DNA from: an uncultured Lachnospiraceae bacterium
GTDB lineage: Bacteria; Bacillota; Clostridia; Lachnospirales; Lachnospiraceae
Length of the DNA stretch: 35,233 nucleotides
Assembly (NCBI GenBank): GCA_910585765.1
Contig: CAJUES010000039.1
Span: forward strand, 1-35,233
Direction: 5' to 3'
The stretch's first letter is position 1, and each line of letters begins with the position of its first letter. Both the position numbers and the translations under genes were made by a program. Below, in pieces: positions 1-7,855 of this stretch. Under the pieces are notes generated by a model. The model was not told where the DNA came from. It made no database searches and worked only from the letters and a program-made list of their open reading frames with translations.

Positions 1-5
1 AATTT

Positions 6-79
6 GGACCTTTAGCTCAGTTGGTTAGAGCAACCGGCTCATAACCGGTCGGTCCCGGGTTCGAGTCCCCGAAGGTCCA
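6..79 (+). tRNA. tRNA-Met (CAT)
   Basis: Full cloverleaf: acceptor arms GGACCTT and AAGGTCC pair over 7 bp, discriminator A, anticodon stem ACCGG/CCGGT around loop CTCATAA, and a TTCGAGT T-loop. CCA is not encoded. The 1-72 pair is G-C and the anticodon stem lacks the run of three G-C pairs of an initiator, so this is an elongator Met tRNA, or possibly Ile2 with a modified CAT anticodon. Confidence 0.93.
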
Positions 80-163
80 TTTGTTTTTTGTGTGATAATT
101 TGTAGTATGTATTGTTTTGTGTTATAGAACACAGCTTCATAAGCTGTTGTATAATAGTATATT

Positions 164-237
164 GGCCTCGTGGCTCAGTTGGTTAGAGCGCCGCCCTGTC
201 ACGGCGGAGGTCGTCGGTTCGAGTCCGATCGGGGTCG
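164..237 (+). tRNA. tRNA-Asp (GTC)
   Basis: Cloverleaf with acceptor GGCCTCG paired to CGGGGTC (two G-U pairs) and discriminator G, as expected for Asp. The anticodon loop is CTGTCAC, anticodon GTC. CCA is not encoded. The 84-bp spacer before it contains a small hairpin, ACAGCTT/AAGCTGT at 131-147, which may be a processing signal. Confidence 0.95.
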
Positions 238-249
238 TTTGGTTTATTC

Positions 250-322
250 GGGATCTTAGCTCAGCTGGGAGAGCATCTGCCTTACAAGCAGAGGGTCATA
301 GGTTCGAGCCCTATAGGTCCCA
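250..322 (+). tRNA. tRNA-Val (TAC)
   Basis: Acceptor GGGATCT pairs with AGGTCCC (one G-U pair), discriminator A. Anticodon stem TCTGC/GCAGA holds loop CTTACAA, anticodon TAC. It lies 12 bp after tRNA-Asp, so the genes are surely cotranscribed. Confidence 0.95.
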
Positions 323-336
323 CGCAGGTTTATTGC

Positions 337-422
337 GCCGGCGTGGCGGAACTGGCAGACGCCCGGGACTTAAAATCCCGTGGGTAGCGATACCCGTACC
401 GGTTCGATTCCGGTCGCCGGCA
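337..422 (+). tRNA. tRNA-Leu (TAA)
   Basis: An 86-nt class II tRNA with a long variable arm (GTGGGTAGCGATACCCGTAC). Acceptor GCCGGCG pairs perfectly with CGCCGGC, discriminator A. Anticodon loop CTTAAAA gives anticodon TAA. Confidence 0.95.
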
Positions 423-449
423 TTAGAAGATAAACTTATAATTTAATAT

Positions 450-523
450 GTGCGTTTAGCTCAGCTGGATAGAGCGTTTGGCTACGGACCAAAAGGTCGG
501 GGGTTCGAATCCTCTAACGCACG
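450..523 (+). tRNA. tRNA-Arg (ACG)
   Basis: Acceptor GTGCGTT pairs perfectly with AACGCAC, discriminator G. Anticodon stem TTTGG/CCAAA holds loop CTACGGA, anticodon ACG, in which A34 is normally edited to inosine to read CGU, CGC and CGA. It is the last tRNA of the cluster, followed by a terminator. Confidence 0.94.
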
Positions 524-549
524 GGCAGTGTATATTTGTACACGTTAAA

Positions 550-575
550 AGGACTGGAAAACCAGTCCTTTTTTT
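550..575 (+). terminator. Terminator of the tRNA cluster
   Basis: An 8-bp perfect stem AGGACTGG/CCAGTCCT with an AAAA loop, followed by a run of T. It is a textbook intrinsic terminator 26 bp after tRNA-Arg. Confidence 0.93.
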
Positions 576-747
576 ATAGTTTGTCTTTGTGCGGGGGACC
601 TGTGTTTGATGCGTTTAGGTAAAGTTTAATAAATAATTGTTTTTAAGAAAAGATTTTTTTAGAATAAATTTACAATACGAAAAAAAACGAAAATTCTTAC
701 GTGCACTATTCACAAAACAAAATATAATTTATCGTCAATTATTCCCA

Positions 748-776
748 TTGAAAATAAAGTGCACAATTGATAATAT
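748..776 (+). promoter_or_regulatory. Possible SigA promoter, distal to malE
   Basis: TTGAAA at 748-753 and TAATAT at 771-776 with a 17-bp spacer. A GTGCAC palindrome lies inside the spacer and a second one about 58 bp upstream, a possible operator arrangement. It is over 500 bp from malE, with the 174-bp repeat element in between. The region is AT-rich, so a chance match is possible. Confidence 0.35.
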
Positions 777-838
777 TAATTCATAGGAAAGTTACAACAA
801 ATTTATTCATTTATAAATCATTTTTTTAATTTATTTTA

Positions 839-1012
839 GTTATGAATTGTTCAGAAATTACTTGTGACAAGCACGCCGTACAGACGCTCAGCTGCAAAGA
901 AGGAAATTGCAGGCGTAGCGGCGAAGGCATAAATGGCAATGTTTTATGTCAGGATTTTCTGATACCGCAGACGGACATTCAGACAAGTAATTGTCCTGAA
1001 TAATTCATTAAC
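839..1012. repeat. 174-bp inverted-repeat-bounded element
   Basis: The ends form an imperfect inverted repeat of about 30 bp: the left arm (GTTATGAATTGTTCAG..., to 865) matches the reverse complement of the right arm (983-1012) apart from a few changes and small gaps. The interior is more GC-rich than the flanks and has no open reading frame. The form is that of a small non-autonomous transposable element. It differs in sequence from the 166-bp pair further along the window. Confidence 0.6.
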
Positions 1013-1103
1013 AGTTCCTTAGTGAGAGAACCGCAGAAAATTTGACGAATATCAACGAGTAGGCGGTTTTACTTATGGCAGGCATCGGTATCGTTTCCAG
1101 TGA

Positions 1104-1131
1104 TTGAAATTGCACGAAAAAGGATTATATT
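1104..1131 (+). promoter_or_regulatory. Possible malE promoter
   Basis: TTGAAA (1104-1109), 16-bp spacer, TATATT (1126-1131). It is downstream of the repeat element and would give a leader of about 165 nt before malE. This is the best promoter match close to the gene. No clear catabolite-repression box was seen. Confidence 0.45.
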
Positions 1132-1303
1132 GGGTATTTTATTTATGTGCAATGTGATGGAAAATAGAATAGAAAAGTGAATTTGATACGACAACATTGT
1201 TAATGCGGTGAGGATTTATAAAATGTTTATTACTACTCTGCAGGCAGGGTATTAATAATAGAAATTTACAAACTACATATTTCATTAAGGAGAGGTAGAG
1301 AAT

Positions 1304-2647
1304 ATGAAAAAGCGTGTATTAGCATTAGTAATGTCAACAGCGATGATCGCATCTGTGTTGACAGCATGTGGCGGAAAAGAAGAGGCGCCAGCACAGGACA
1401 CAAACAATGCATCTGCGGATAACAGTGCAGCGGCGGACAACAATGCATCTGCAGATAACAATGCGTCTGCGGACAACAGTGAGGCGGCAGATACCCAGAC
1501 TATGGATTTTGGCAGCGGTACGATCAAGATCTGGGTTCCTGATGCGGTAACAGGTGTGACAGAGACGCTGTGCAACTCTTTCTTTGAGGCACATCCGGAG
1601 ATGAACGGTTATACAGTATCGATCGAGCCGATGGGTGAGGGCGATGCAGCGGGCAATGTGATCACGGACGTTGAGGCAGCTCCGGATCTCTATGCGTTTG
1701 CACAGGATCAGATGGCACGTCTCGTTGCGGCGGGAGCGCTCACTACGATCAACGGTGATTATGCTACATTTGTGCAGGATTCCAACGATTCAAATGCAGC
1801 GGCAGCGGCAAAGGTTGGCAGCGAGGTTTATGCGTTCCCTCTGACATCGGACAACGGATATTTCCTCTATTATGATAAGAGCGTGGTAACAGATCCTTCC
1901 TCACTGGAGAAGATCATTGCAGACTGTGAAGCAGCAGGCAAGAACTTCTACTTTGACACAGGCAGCTGGTATCAGACGGCATTCTTCTTCGGTGCAGGCT
2001 GCGAGCTGGCATTTGACACAGATGAGGACGGAAACTTTACAGGTATCAAGAATACATATGCGTCTGAGAACGGTCTGAAAGCACTGAAAGCGATCAGGAC
2101 AATGTCAGAGTCAAAGATCTACATGGATGGTTCCAATGTTGGCAACGCTGTGAATTGGGCGGCGATCGTTGACGGTACATGGGATTCTTCTGCTGCAAAG
2201 GAAGTGTTGGGTGATAACTATGCATGTGCAAAGCTTCCGACATTCACAGTGGATGGGGAGACATTCCAGTTAGGTGGTTTCGGTGGATTTAAGCTGCTGG
2301 GCGTTAAGCCGCAGGCAGAGGCAGGCAAATTGGTAGTGTGCCTGGAGCTTGCAAAATATCTGTCTGACACAGATGCACAGCTGGCTCGTTTCAACGAGGT
2401 TGGCTGGGGTCCTTCCAATGTAACGGCACAGCAGGATCCGGCGGTACAGGCTGACGAGGCGCTTTCAGCACTTGGCGAGCAGCTCCAGTATACGATTCCT
2501 CAGGGACAGTATCCTGGTGAGTACTGGTCAGAGGCAGATGCACTTGGCGAGACAATTTGCGGCGGCAACTTCAAGGGCTACACAGACGAGCAGCTTATGG
2601 CAGAGCTGGAGGCATTCTCATCAAAGATGGATGCACTTGTAAAATAA
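1304..2647 (+). CDS. malE: Maltodextrin-binding lipoprotein of ABC importer
   Basis: Extracellular solute-binding protein, 447 aa, that captures maltose or maltodextrin for the permeases encoded downstream. A lipoprotein signal peptide ends in lipobox LTAC (Cys22), so the protein is anchored to the outer face of the membrane. A low-complexity linker at about residues 34-65 repeats ASADN and lifts the binding domain away from the membrane. The rest has the usual MalE-type features, including a WxPD-like start (IKIWVPDA), an APDLYAFAQDQ segment and a GGFGGF region. Start ATG follows AAGGAGAGG. MalE assignment rests on the gene order with MalF/MalG-type permeases and a GH13 enzyme. The precise ligand length (maltose or longer) cannot be read. 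No ATPase gene is adjacent. Confidence 0.9.
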   Translation: MKKRVLALVMSTAMIASVLTACGGKEEAPAQDTNNASADNSAAADNNASADNNASADNSEAADTQTMDFGSGTIKIWVPDAVTGVTETLCNSFFEAHPEMNGYTVSIEPMGEGDAAGNVITDVEAAPDLYAFAQDQMARLVAAGALTTINGDYATFVQDSNDSNAAAAAKVGSEVYAFPLTSDNGYFLYYDKSVVTDPSSLEKIIADCEAAGKNFYFDTGSWYQTAFFFGAGCELAFDTDEDGNFTGIKNTYASENGLKALKAIRTMSESKIYMDGSNVGNAVNWAAIVDGTWDSSAAKEVLGDNYACAKLPTFTVDGETFQLGGFGGFKLLGVKPQAEAGKLVVCLELAKYLSDTDAQLARFNEVGWGPSNVTAQQDPAVQADEALSALGEQLQYTIPQGQYPGEYWSEADALGETICGGNFKGYTDEQLMAELEAFSSKMDALVK

Positions 2648-2702
2648 AAAACTGGCAGTTTTGATCAGGCATAAAATGCAAATATAGTAACAGTAAACAG
2701 TG

Positions 2703-2731
2703 CACAGCAGGGGACGGGTTCTCCTGCTGTG
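2703..2731 (+). promoter_or_regulatory. Stem-loop between malE and malF
   Basis: Nine perfect pairs, CACAGCAGG/CCTGCTGTG, with extra weaker pairs inside. There is no T-run, so it is not a normal terminator. In sugar ABC operons such hairpins typically protect the 3' end of the binding-protein mRNA, giving more binding protein than permease. Confidence 0.6.
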
Positions 2732-2760
2732 TATCACCACATGATAATCTGGAGGAAACT

Positions 2761-4163
2761 ATGAAGGAAAATCGAATTGCCGGATTTTTTAAAGGAGTAG
2801 GGAACACTTTTGGATTTATCGGAACAGTATTCATAAAGGGTGACTGGAAGACAAAGCTTTCTTTCATAATTATGGGATTTGGCTCTCTCATGAGAAAGCA
2901 GTTTGCCCGCGGAATTGCATTTCTTGCCGTTGAAGTTCTCTACATTTGGTACATCGTGTCCTTTGGTGCGGGTTATATCAAGGATTTCGGAACCCTTGGA
3001 ACCGTTGCGACCCGCGAAGAACCCGCTTACTTTAACGGAGTAGAAATCGGAAAGACGACGGTGTTGGGTGACAACAGCTTTTTGATCTTGTTATTCAGCG
3101 TCATGACGCTCTTTATCACTGCACTGTTCGTCGTTATCTGGTATATCAATATTAAAAACAATTATGAGTCCCAGTTAAGGCTGGAGGCTGGAAGGAAGCT
3201 TCCGACCAACAAGCAGGATCTGAGCAGTCTGCTGGATCATAACTTTGACAAGACACTTCTTGCGATTCCTGTGTTTGGTGTGTTCATGTTTGTGGTAGTG
3301 CCGATCGTCTTCATGATCATGGTTGCATTTACCAACTATGATGCAACGCATCAGCCGCCCACCAATCTCTTTTCATGGGTAGGGTTTGAAAACTTTAAGA
3401 ATCTGCTTTCCATAGGGGGTTCGGGCTTTGGCTCAACGTTCTTTACTGTATTGGGTTGGACTTTAGTATGGGCATTTTTTGCAACATTCCTCAATTATTT
3501 TGGAGGTATGGCAGTTGCAATTCTGATAAACAAGAAAGGATCAAATTCAAGAAATTGTGGAGAACGATCCTGGTAATGACGATCGCGGTACCGCAGTTTG
3601 TATCACTTCTTTATGTAGGTAAGATGTTTGCGAAGGATGGTCTGATCAACGGTTATCTGATGAAGTGGGGCTGGATCGACAACGCGATTCCGTTCTGGAC
3701 TGATCCACTGCTTGCAAAGGTCACGATCATCCTGATCAATGTGTGGGTAGGTATACCGTATGTCATGCTGATCACCACGGGACTTCTGATGAATATCCCG
3801 GAAGACTTGTACGAGAGTGCGCGCATTGACGGTGCGAATCCATGGCAGATGTTTCGGAAGATCACACTGCCGTATATGCTCTTCGTGACAGGACCTTATC
3901 TGCTGACATCGTTTACGGGCAATCTGAACAACTTCAACGTGATCTATCTGTTGAACACCGGTTCTCCACTGAGTACAGAGCTGACTGGCGGTGCGGGACG
4001 AACGGATCTGTTGATCACATGGCTGTACAAGTTGACGGTCAATGATACGAACTATAGAATGGCAGCCGTGATCGGTATCATGGTATTTGTGGTGACTGCA
4101 GTGATCTCGCTGATGGTATACAACATCTTACCATCAGTAAAGGATGAGGAGGGATTCCAATAA
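2761..4163 (+). pseudogene. malF: MalF permease, frameshifted
   Basis: Inner-membrane permease of the maltodextrin importer, interrupted by a one-base frameshift. The first frame (ATG 2761, preceded by GGAGG) runs about 259 codons, with several membrane segments, and then ends in an unrelated tail stopping at 3576. The second frame continues the protein from 3540 (IKFKKLWRTILVMTIAVPQF) to the TAA at 4161-4163, including the EAA loop ESARIDGANPWQMFRKITLP that contacts the ATPase. Restoring one base after GG at 3538-3539 gives a single protein of about 467 aa with the extended N-terminus typical of MalF. No standard slippery heptamer is present. A real null mutation, a sequencing error or an unusual recoding event are all possible. 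Confidence 0.88.
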
Positions 4164-5014
4164 TGGCAAGTAAGAAAAGGATTACAAATATAATTACTTA
4201 TGTTGTATTGGTGCTGATCAGTATCATCTGGCTTTTCCCGTTCGTGTGTCTGGTGCTGCAGAGCTTCCGCTCTTACAATGAGATGGGCGGCGGTATGGTT
4301 GACTATATTATCCCAAAGAAATTTTCGCTGGATTCCTACAGGTTCCTCTTTGATCCGAGCAGCAATTTCGTGAATTGGTACAAGAATACGCTGATCATCT
4401 CGCTCTTCGTTACGATCGGTCAGACTGCATTTGTGCTTTGTACCAGCTACGTGCTTTCGAGAATGCGCTTTAAGGGGCGCGAGCTCCTGATGAGATTCTG
4501 GCTGATCCTTGGAATGTTCCCGGGATTCCTGAACATGATCTGTCTCTATTTCCTGTTGAAGCAGTTTGGACTGACACAGGAGGGCGCGGTTCCCGGCTTG
4601 ATCCTGATCAGTGTCGCAAGCTCCGGTATGGGCTACTATATCTGCAAGGGATTCTTCGACACCCTTCCGAAAGCGTTGGACGAGGCGGCGAGAATCGACG
4701 GCGCTACGAGAGCGCAGATCTTCTTTGGAATGATCATTCCTCTGGCAAAGCCGATCATCATCTACCAGGCGTTGGTAGCGTTCATGGGACCATGGTGTGA
4801 TTACGTGTTTGCTTCCTATGTGGCATTCGGCAACAGTGCAAGCTACAACGTTGCAGTAGGTCTGCAGAGATGGCTGTTTACAGGCGACTATCAGGGTTAC
4901 TTCACCAGATTCTGTGCCGGCGGCGTGCTGGTTGCAGTGCCCGTTACGATCCTGTTCATGTGCCTGCAGAAGTACTACGTGGAAGGTGTGACTGGCGGTG
5001 CTGTAAAGGGTTAA
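4163..5014 (+). CDS. malG: MalG-type maltodextrin permease
   Basis: Second membrane subunit of the importer, 283 aa, with six predicted membrane segments and the cytoplasmic EAA loop EAARIDGATRAQIFFGMIIP near residues 174-193. The C-terminus YYVEGVTGGAVKG is characteristic of the MalG family. The start ATG overlaps the malF stop (TAATG at 4161-4165), so translation is coupled and the two subunits would be made in equal amounts. This gene is intact, although malF before it is frameshifted. The reading frame stays open for 31 codons after the TAA. Confidence 0.93.
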   Translation: MASKKRITNIITYVVLVLISIIWLFPFVCLVLQSFRSYNEMGGGMVDYIIPKKFSLDSYRFLFDPSSNFVNWYKNTLIISLFVTIGQTAFVLCTSYVLSRMRFKGRELLMRFWLILGMFPGFLNMICLYFLLKQFGLTQEGAVPGLILISVASSGMGYYICKGFFDTLPKALDEAARIDGATRAQIFFGMIIPLAKPIIIYQALVAFMGPWCDYVFASYVAFGNSASYNVAVGLQRWLFTGDYQGYFTRFCAGGVLVAVPVTILFMCLQKYYVEGVTGGAVKG

Positions 5015-5137
5015 GGCAAAATCGGACTCAAAAGTGGAATCGACTGGCAGAAAGACCGTGTAAAATTGTGGGGCGAGAGTTACCTGAAAGCGTACGGTCT
5101 CGATGAATAGAATAAAGAGAATAAGTAAGCACTTTGT

Positions 5138-5169
5138 ACGACTCCTGTTATTGCGATAGCAGGGGTCGT
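5138..5169 (+). terminator. Hairpin after malG, possible terminator
   Basis: A long stem, ACGACTCCTG paired with CAGGGGTCGT (one G-U pair), continued by four weaker pairs to a TGCG-like loop. Only TT follows before the MITE begins at 5171, so termination may be weak. Confidence 0.55.
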
Positions 5170-5170
5170 T

Positions 5171-5336
5171 CTAGTACAGCGTTGCCTAAATAACAGTGAA
5201 AAACAGTGCCTGATATTTGTGACAGGACAAGGCGGAGGAAGGAGGCAATGCGGTGGCATTGTTGACTGACGACAACGCAGGACTGGTGCAAATAGCAGGT
5301 GCTGTATTCACTGCTATTTGCGCAATGCTGTACTAG
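5171..5336. mobile_element. MITE-like element, copy 1
   Basis: A 166-bp non-coding unit with about 30-bp imperfect terminal inverted repeats (CTAGTACAGCGTTGC... and ...GCAATGCTGTACTAG). A second copy at 7432-7597 in the same orientation differs at only 4 of 166 positions. Both start with CTAG and end with CTAG, which fits C-TA-[element]-TA-G: insertion in a CTAG target with TA duplication, the known habit of IS630-type transposases. The interior includes a CAATG/CATTG hairpin. No transposase is encoded, so it would be mobilised in trans. Confidence 0.8.
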
Positions 5337-5457
5337 TACAGTGTTTTTTTGCGTAATTGTGTGGTAGATACTGTTTCAATGGCAGTATGGTAGTACTGTC
5401 TGGAGATTTTAAGGATATGACAGCGCGTATCAATAATATATAGGAAGAGGGATGTAT
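5337..5457. other. Short spacer before the GH13 gene
   Basis: A 121-bp stretch between the MITE and the GH13 start. It begins with TACAGTG and a run of seven T (5344-5350). The sequence CTAGTACAGTG formed with the MITE end resembles the start of the MITE itself, so a second partial terminus may lie here. No clear promoter was recognised. Confidence 0.4.
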
Positions 5458-7230
5458 ATGCGAAAAAAAGGTACGAAACGTATGTTTGCAATTACGATGG
5501 CGGCTGCGATGGCAGTGCAGCTTTGTGCATGTGGCGATGCGCAAAAATCCGATCAGCAGGAGGCGTCGAATGCACCGGCACAGGATATTGCCGGTGATGC
5601 GGACACTGTTTTGCCGACAGCAGATGCGGGGTCTGCCGGGGAGGACAGCGGGACAGCGCACACGGACACCGAGGCTCCTGGTGATGAGGAGAACGGCTCA
5701 GGGAGCGCGGAAGCCATCGTGTACGAATATGAGCAGGAATTGAATATCATCGATGACAATTACAGAAATTATTACGAGATCTTTGTCTACTCGTTCTATG
5801 ACTCGGACGGGGACGGGATCGGGGATCTGAACGGTGTCATCCAGAAGCTCGACTATATTGAGGAGATGGGGTTCAACGGGATCTGGATGATGCCGATCAT
5901 GCAGTCCCCTACGTATCACAAATATGATGTGGTTGATTACTGTTCCATCGATGAGGCGTACGGCACGGTGGAGGATTTTCAGAAACTGGTGGAGGAGTGC
6001 CACAAGAGGGATATCAATGTGGTGATCGATTTTGTCATCAATCATTCATCGTCGGAACATCAGTGGTTCGTCGATGCCTGTGCTTATCTGAAGGAACTGC
6101 CGGAGGAACAGGAGCCGGATCTGGCAGAGTGCCCGTATGTGGATTACTATCATTTTGCAAAGGAGCAGGTTAACGCGGACTATTATCAGGTCGGAGACAG
6201 CGGATGGTATTATGAGGGCGTATTCTGGTCTGAGATGCCGGATCTGAATCTGGCGAGCGAGGCACTCAGGCTGGAACTTGAAGATATATCGCGTTTCTGG
6301 ATCGATATGGGTGTGGATGGGTTCAGGATGGATGCAGCCATGCATTTCGAGGAAAATGACATCGCCTTTAACACGGAGGCGTTAAATTGGCTGTACAGCT
6401 TTTGTAAGGGGCTGGATCCGGAGTTCTACATGGTGTCGGAGGTTTGGGCGAGCAGTTCTGCGATCGCGGATTATTATGCGAGCGGGACGCCGAGCATGTT
6501 TAATTTCGACGCCGCGGACGCGGAGGGAAAGCTGATCAAGGCGGCGAGAGGCAATTACAAGGCGGCAAGCTTTGTGGGGAGCATGGTGGGTTATCAGACG
6601 GAGTATGCGGCTGAAAATCCGGATTTCATCGATGCGCCGTTTATCACAAACCACGACATGGGGCGTGTCGCGAATGCGCTGATGAAGGATGCAAATGATA
6701 TGAAGATGGCGTGTGGCTTGCTGATGACGATGAACGGCAGTCCGTTTGTGTACTATGGCGAGGAGATCGGCATGTCAAGTTCCGGCAAAAAGGACGAGAA
6801 CAAGCGGCTTCCCATGGTATGGTCCGACACGGATGCGACGGGAATGACAAAAGGACCTTCGGATGCGGACAGGGATATTGTCTTTGCCTTTGAGGGAGCC
6901 GAGCAGCAGCTGGAGGATCCCTATTCTATATTGAATTATTATAAGAGGGCGGTGCGGCTGCGAAATGAGAATCCGGAGATCGCAAGAGGAAAGATCGAGA
7001 TCGTGGAGGCATTGACAGAAGGGCACCAGGCGGCGATCACGAAACAGTACGAGGGCAGCACGATCGGCATCGTGTACAACACGTCGGATGAGACGCTCAC
7101 GGTGGGACTGTCGGGGACGGTGCTTGCAGACATGGCGATTCGCGGTTATCTGACACTGAACGGGGAAGTGGTGGAACTTGCGGATGGCGGGTTGTCGATG
7201 CCGGCACAGTCCGTCTGCATATTGAAATAG
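5458..7230 (+). CDS. Secreted GH13 alpha-amylase-type lipoprotein
   Basis: Extracellular alpha-glucan hydrolase, 590 aa from the chosen start. The lipoprotein signal ends at lipobox QLCAC, and an acidic, Ala/Gly-rich linker follows to about residue 85. The (beta/alpha)8 GH13 domain then shows all conserved regions: VVIDFVINH (Asp191), GVDGFRMDAAMH (nucleophile Asp292), MVSEVW (acid/base Glu328) and FITNHD (Asp400), plus MPDLNL. A DGDGIGDLNG segment near the start of the barrel is typical of oligosaccharide-active GH13 enzymes and may bind calcium. A beta-sandwich C-terminal domain closes it. ATG 5458 is preferred to 5452 because AGGAAGAGGG is only properly spaced from 5458. Its place after malEFG implies it makes maltodextrins for import. 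Confidence 0.93.
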   Translation: MRKKGTKRMFAITMAAAMAVQLCACGDAQKSDQQEASNAPAQDIAGDADTVLPTADAGSAGEDSGTAHTDTEAPGDEENGSGSAEAIVYEYEQELNIIDDNYRNYYEIFVYSFYDSDGDGIGDLNGVIQKLDYIEEMGFNGIWMMPIMQSPTYHKYDVVDYCSIDEAYGTVEDFQKLVEECHKRDINVVIDFVINHSSSEHQWFVDACAYLKELPEEQEPDLAECPYVDYYHFAKEQVNADYYQVGDSGWYYEGVFWSEMPDLNLASEALRLELEDISRFWIDMGVDGFRMDAAMHFEENDIAFNTEALNWLYSFCKGLDPEFYMVSEVWASSSAIADYYASGTPSMFNFDAADAEGKLIKAARGNYKAASFVGSMVGYQTEYAAENPDFIDAPFITNHDMGRVANALMKDANDMKMACGLLMTMNGSPFVYYGEEIGMSSSGKKDENKRLPMVWSDTDATGMTKGPSDADRDIVFAFEGAEQQLEDPYSILNYYKRAVRLRNENPEIARGKIEIVEALTEGHQAAITKQYEGSTIGIVYNTSDETLTVGLSGTVLADMAIRGYLTLNGEVVELADGGLSMPAQSVCILK

Positions 7231-7431
7231 CCCGGGTGAGCTTCTGTTCACTCATCAAGCGTAACAGTTCGGCCTTCGGCTTCCTGTTACAAGCATCAAG
7301 CCATGCAAAAACCGCTTCGCGAATGTCAAAGCCACGTACCGTGGCTTGATGCATCCAGGCCGCTATGCTTTCTCACGGACTTCGCTGCGTAGTGCGAAGT
7401 CCTGGGCTGAACTGTTGTTACTGTTCACGCC
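7231..7431. repeat. Complex palindromic region after GH13 gene
   Basis: About 200 bp non-coding with three good hairpins: GTAACAG...CTGTTAC around GCCTTCGGC (about 7261-7290), AGCCACG/CGTGGCT (7331-7347), and GACTTCGC/GCGAAGTC (about 7379-7402). CATCAAGCCA near 7284 also pairs with TGGCTTGATG near 7341. It ends exactly where the second MITE begins. It could be a dispersed palindromic repeat, and could also end GH13 transcription, though no T-run follows the hairpins. Confidence 0.55.
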
Positions 7432-7597
7432 CTAGTACAGCATTGCCTAAATAACAGTGAAAAACAGTGCCTGATATTTGTGACAGGACAAGGCGGAGGA
7501 AGGAGGCAATGCGGTGGCATTGTTGACTGACGACAACGCAGGACTGGTGCAAATAGCAGGTGCTGTATTCACTGTTATTTGCACAATGCTGCACTAG
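7432..7597. mobile_element. MITE-like element, copy 2
   Basis: The second 166-bp copy, in the same orientation as copy 1 and identical at 162 of 166 positions. All four differences lie in the terminal inverted repeats. The left end is CTAGTACAGCATTGC and the right end GCTGCACTAG. The flanking CTAG boundaries are intact. Confidence 0.8.
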
Positions 7598-7855
7598 ATA
7601 ATTCTGGTACAATTTTGTGTAATGAAGGCGTAAACAGCAACCGTTTTTGCATACAAAATGCTAAAGTACAAGCATTTTGGCGCATGTATTTCGCTGCTCT
7701 GACGACGAGTGAACAGTATCGAACCGTTACCATCAGCCTGTCTGACGGCAATCGTCTCTTGAATTTTCTTAAAAAATATATTATAGTTATATGCAGGAGT
7801 TTTGTGGAGAACTGAGACATCGGGTGTCCCCGATATCGCGATTTCGGAGGAAAAA
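7598..7855. other. Leader region of histidine phosphatase gene
   Basis: Non-coding, 258 bp. It contains an AAAATGCT/AGCATTTT hairpin (about 7657-7680) and a 6-bp hairpin ATCGGG/CCCGAT (7819-7834) just before the ribosome site of the next gene. A promoter may lie near the AT-rich stretch TTGAATTTTC...TATTATAGT around 7752-7789, but no clean -35/-10 pair was found. The GTGAACAGTATCGAACCGTTACC segment resembles parts of 7231-7431. Confidence 0.4.

Larger units (their letters stand above)
576..1303. other. AT-rich intergenic region before malE
   Basis: No convincing gene is present in 728 bp. It holds an inverted-repeat element (839-1012), two promoter-like sites (748-776 and 1104-1131) and two GTGCAC palindromes (701-706 and 759-764) that could be operator halves. 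The rest is low-complexity A/T. Confidence 0.7.

Noticed and set aside
117..446. Open reading frame of 109 codons over the tRNA genes
   Set aside because: It covers tRNA-Asp, tRNA-Val and tRNA-Leu, which are clear structured RNA genes. It has no ribosome site.
3530..3545. Programmed -1 ribosomal frameshift in malF
   Set aside because: No X XXY YYZ slippery heptamer is present at the junction, and no strong downstream structure is obvious. A mutation or error is simpler.
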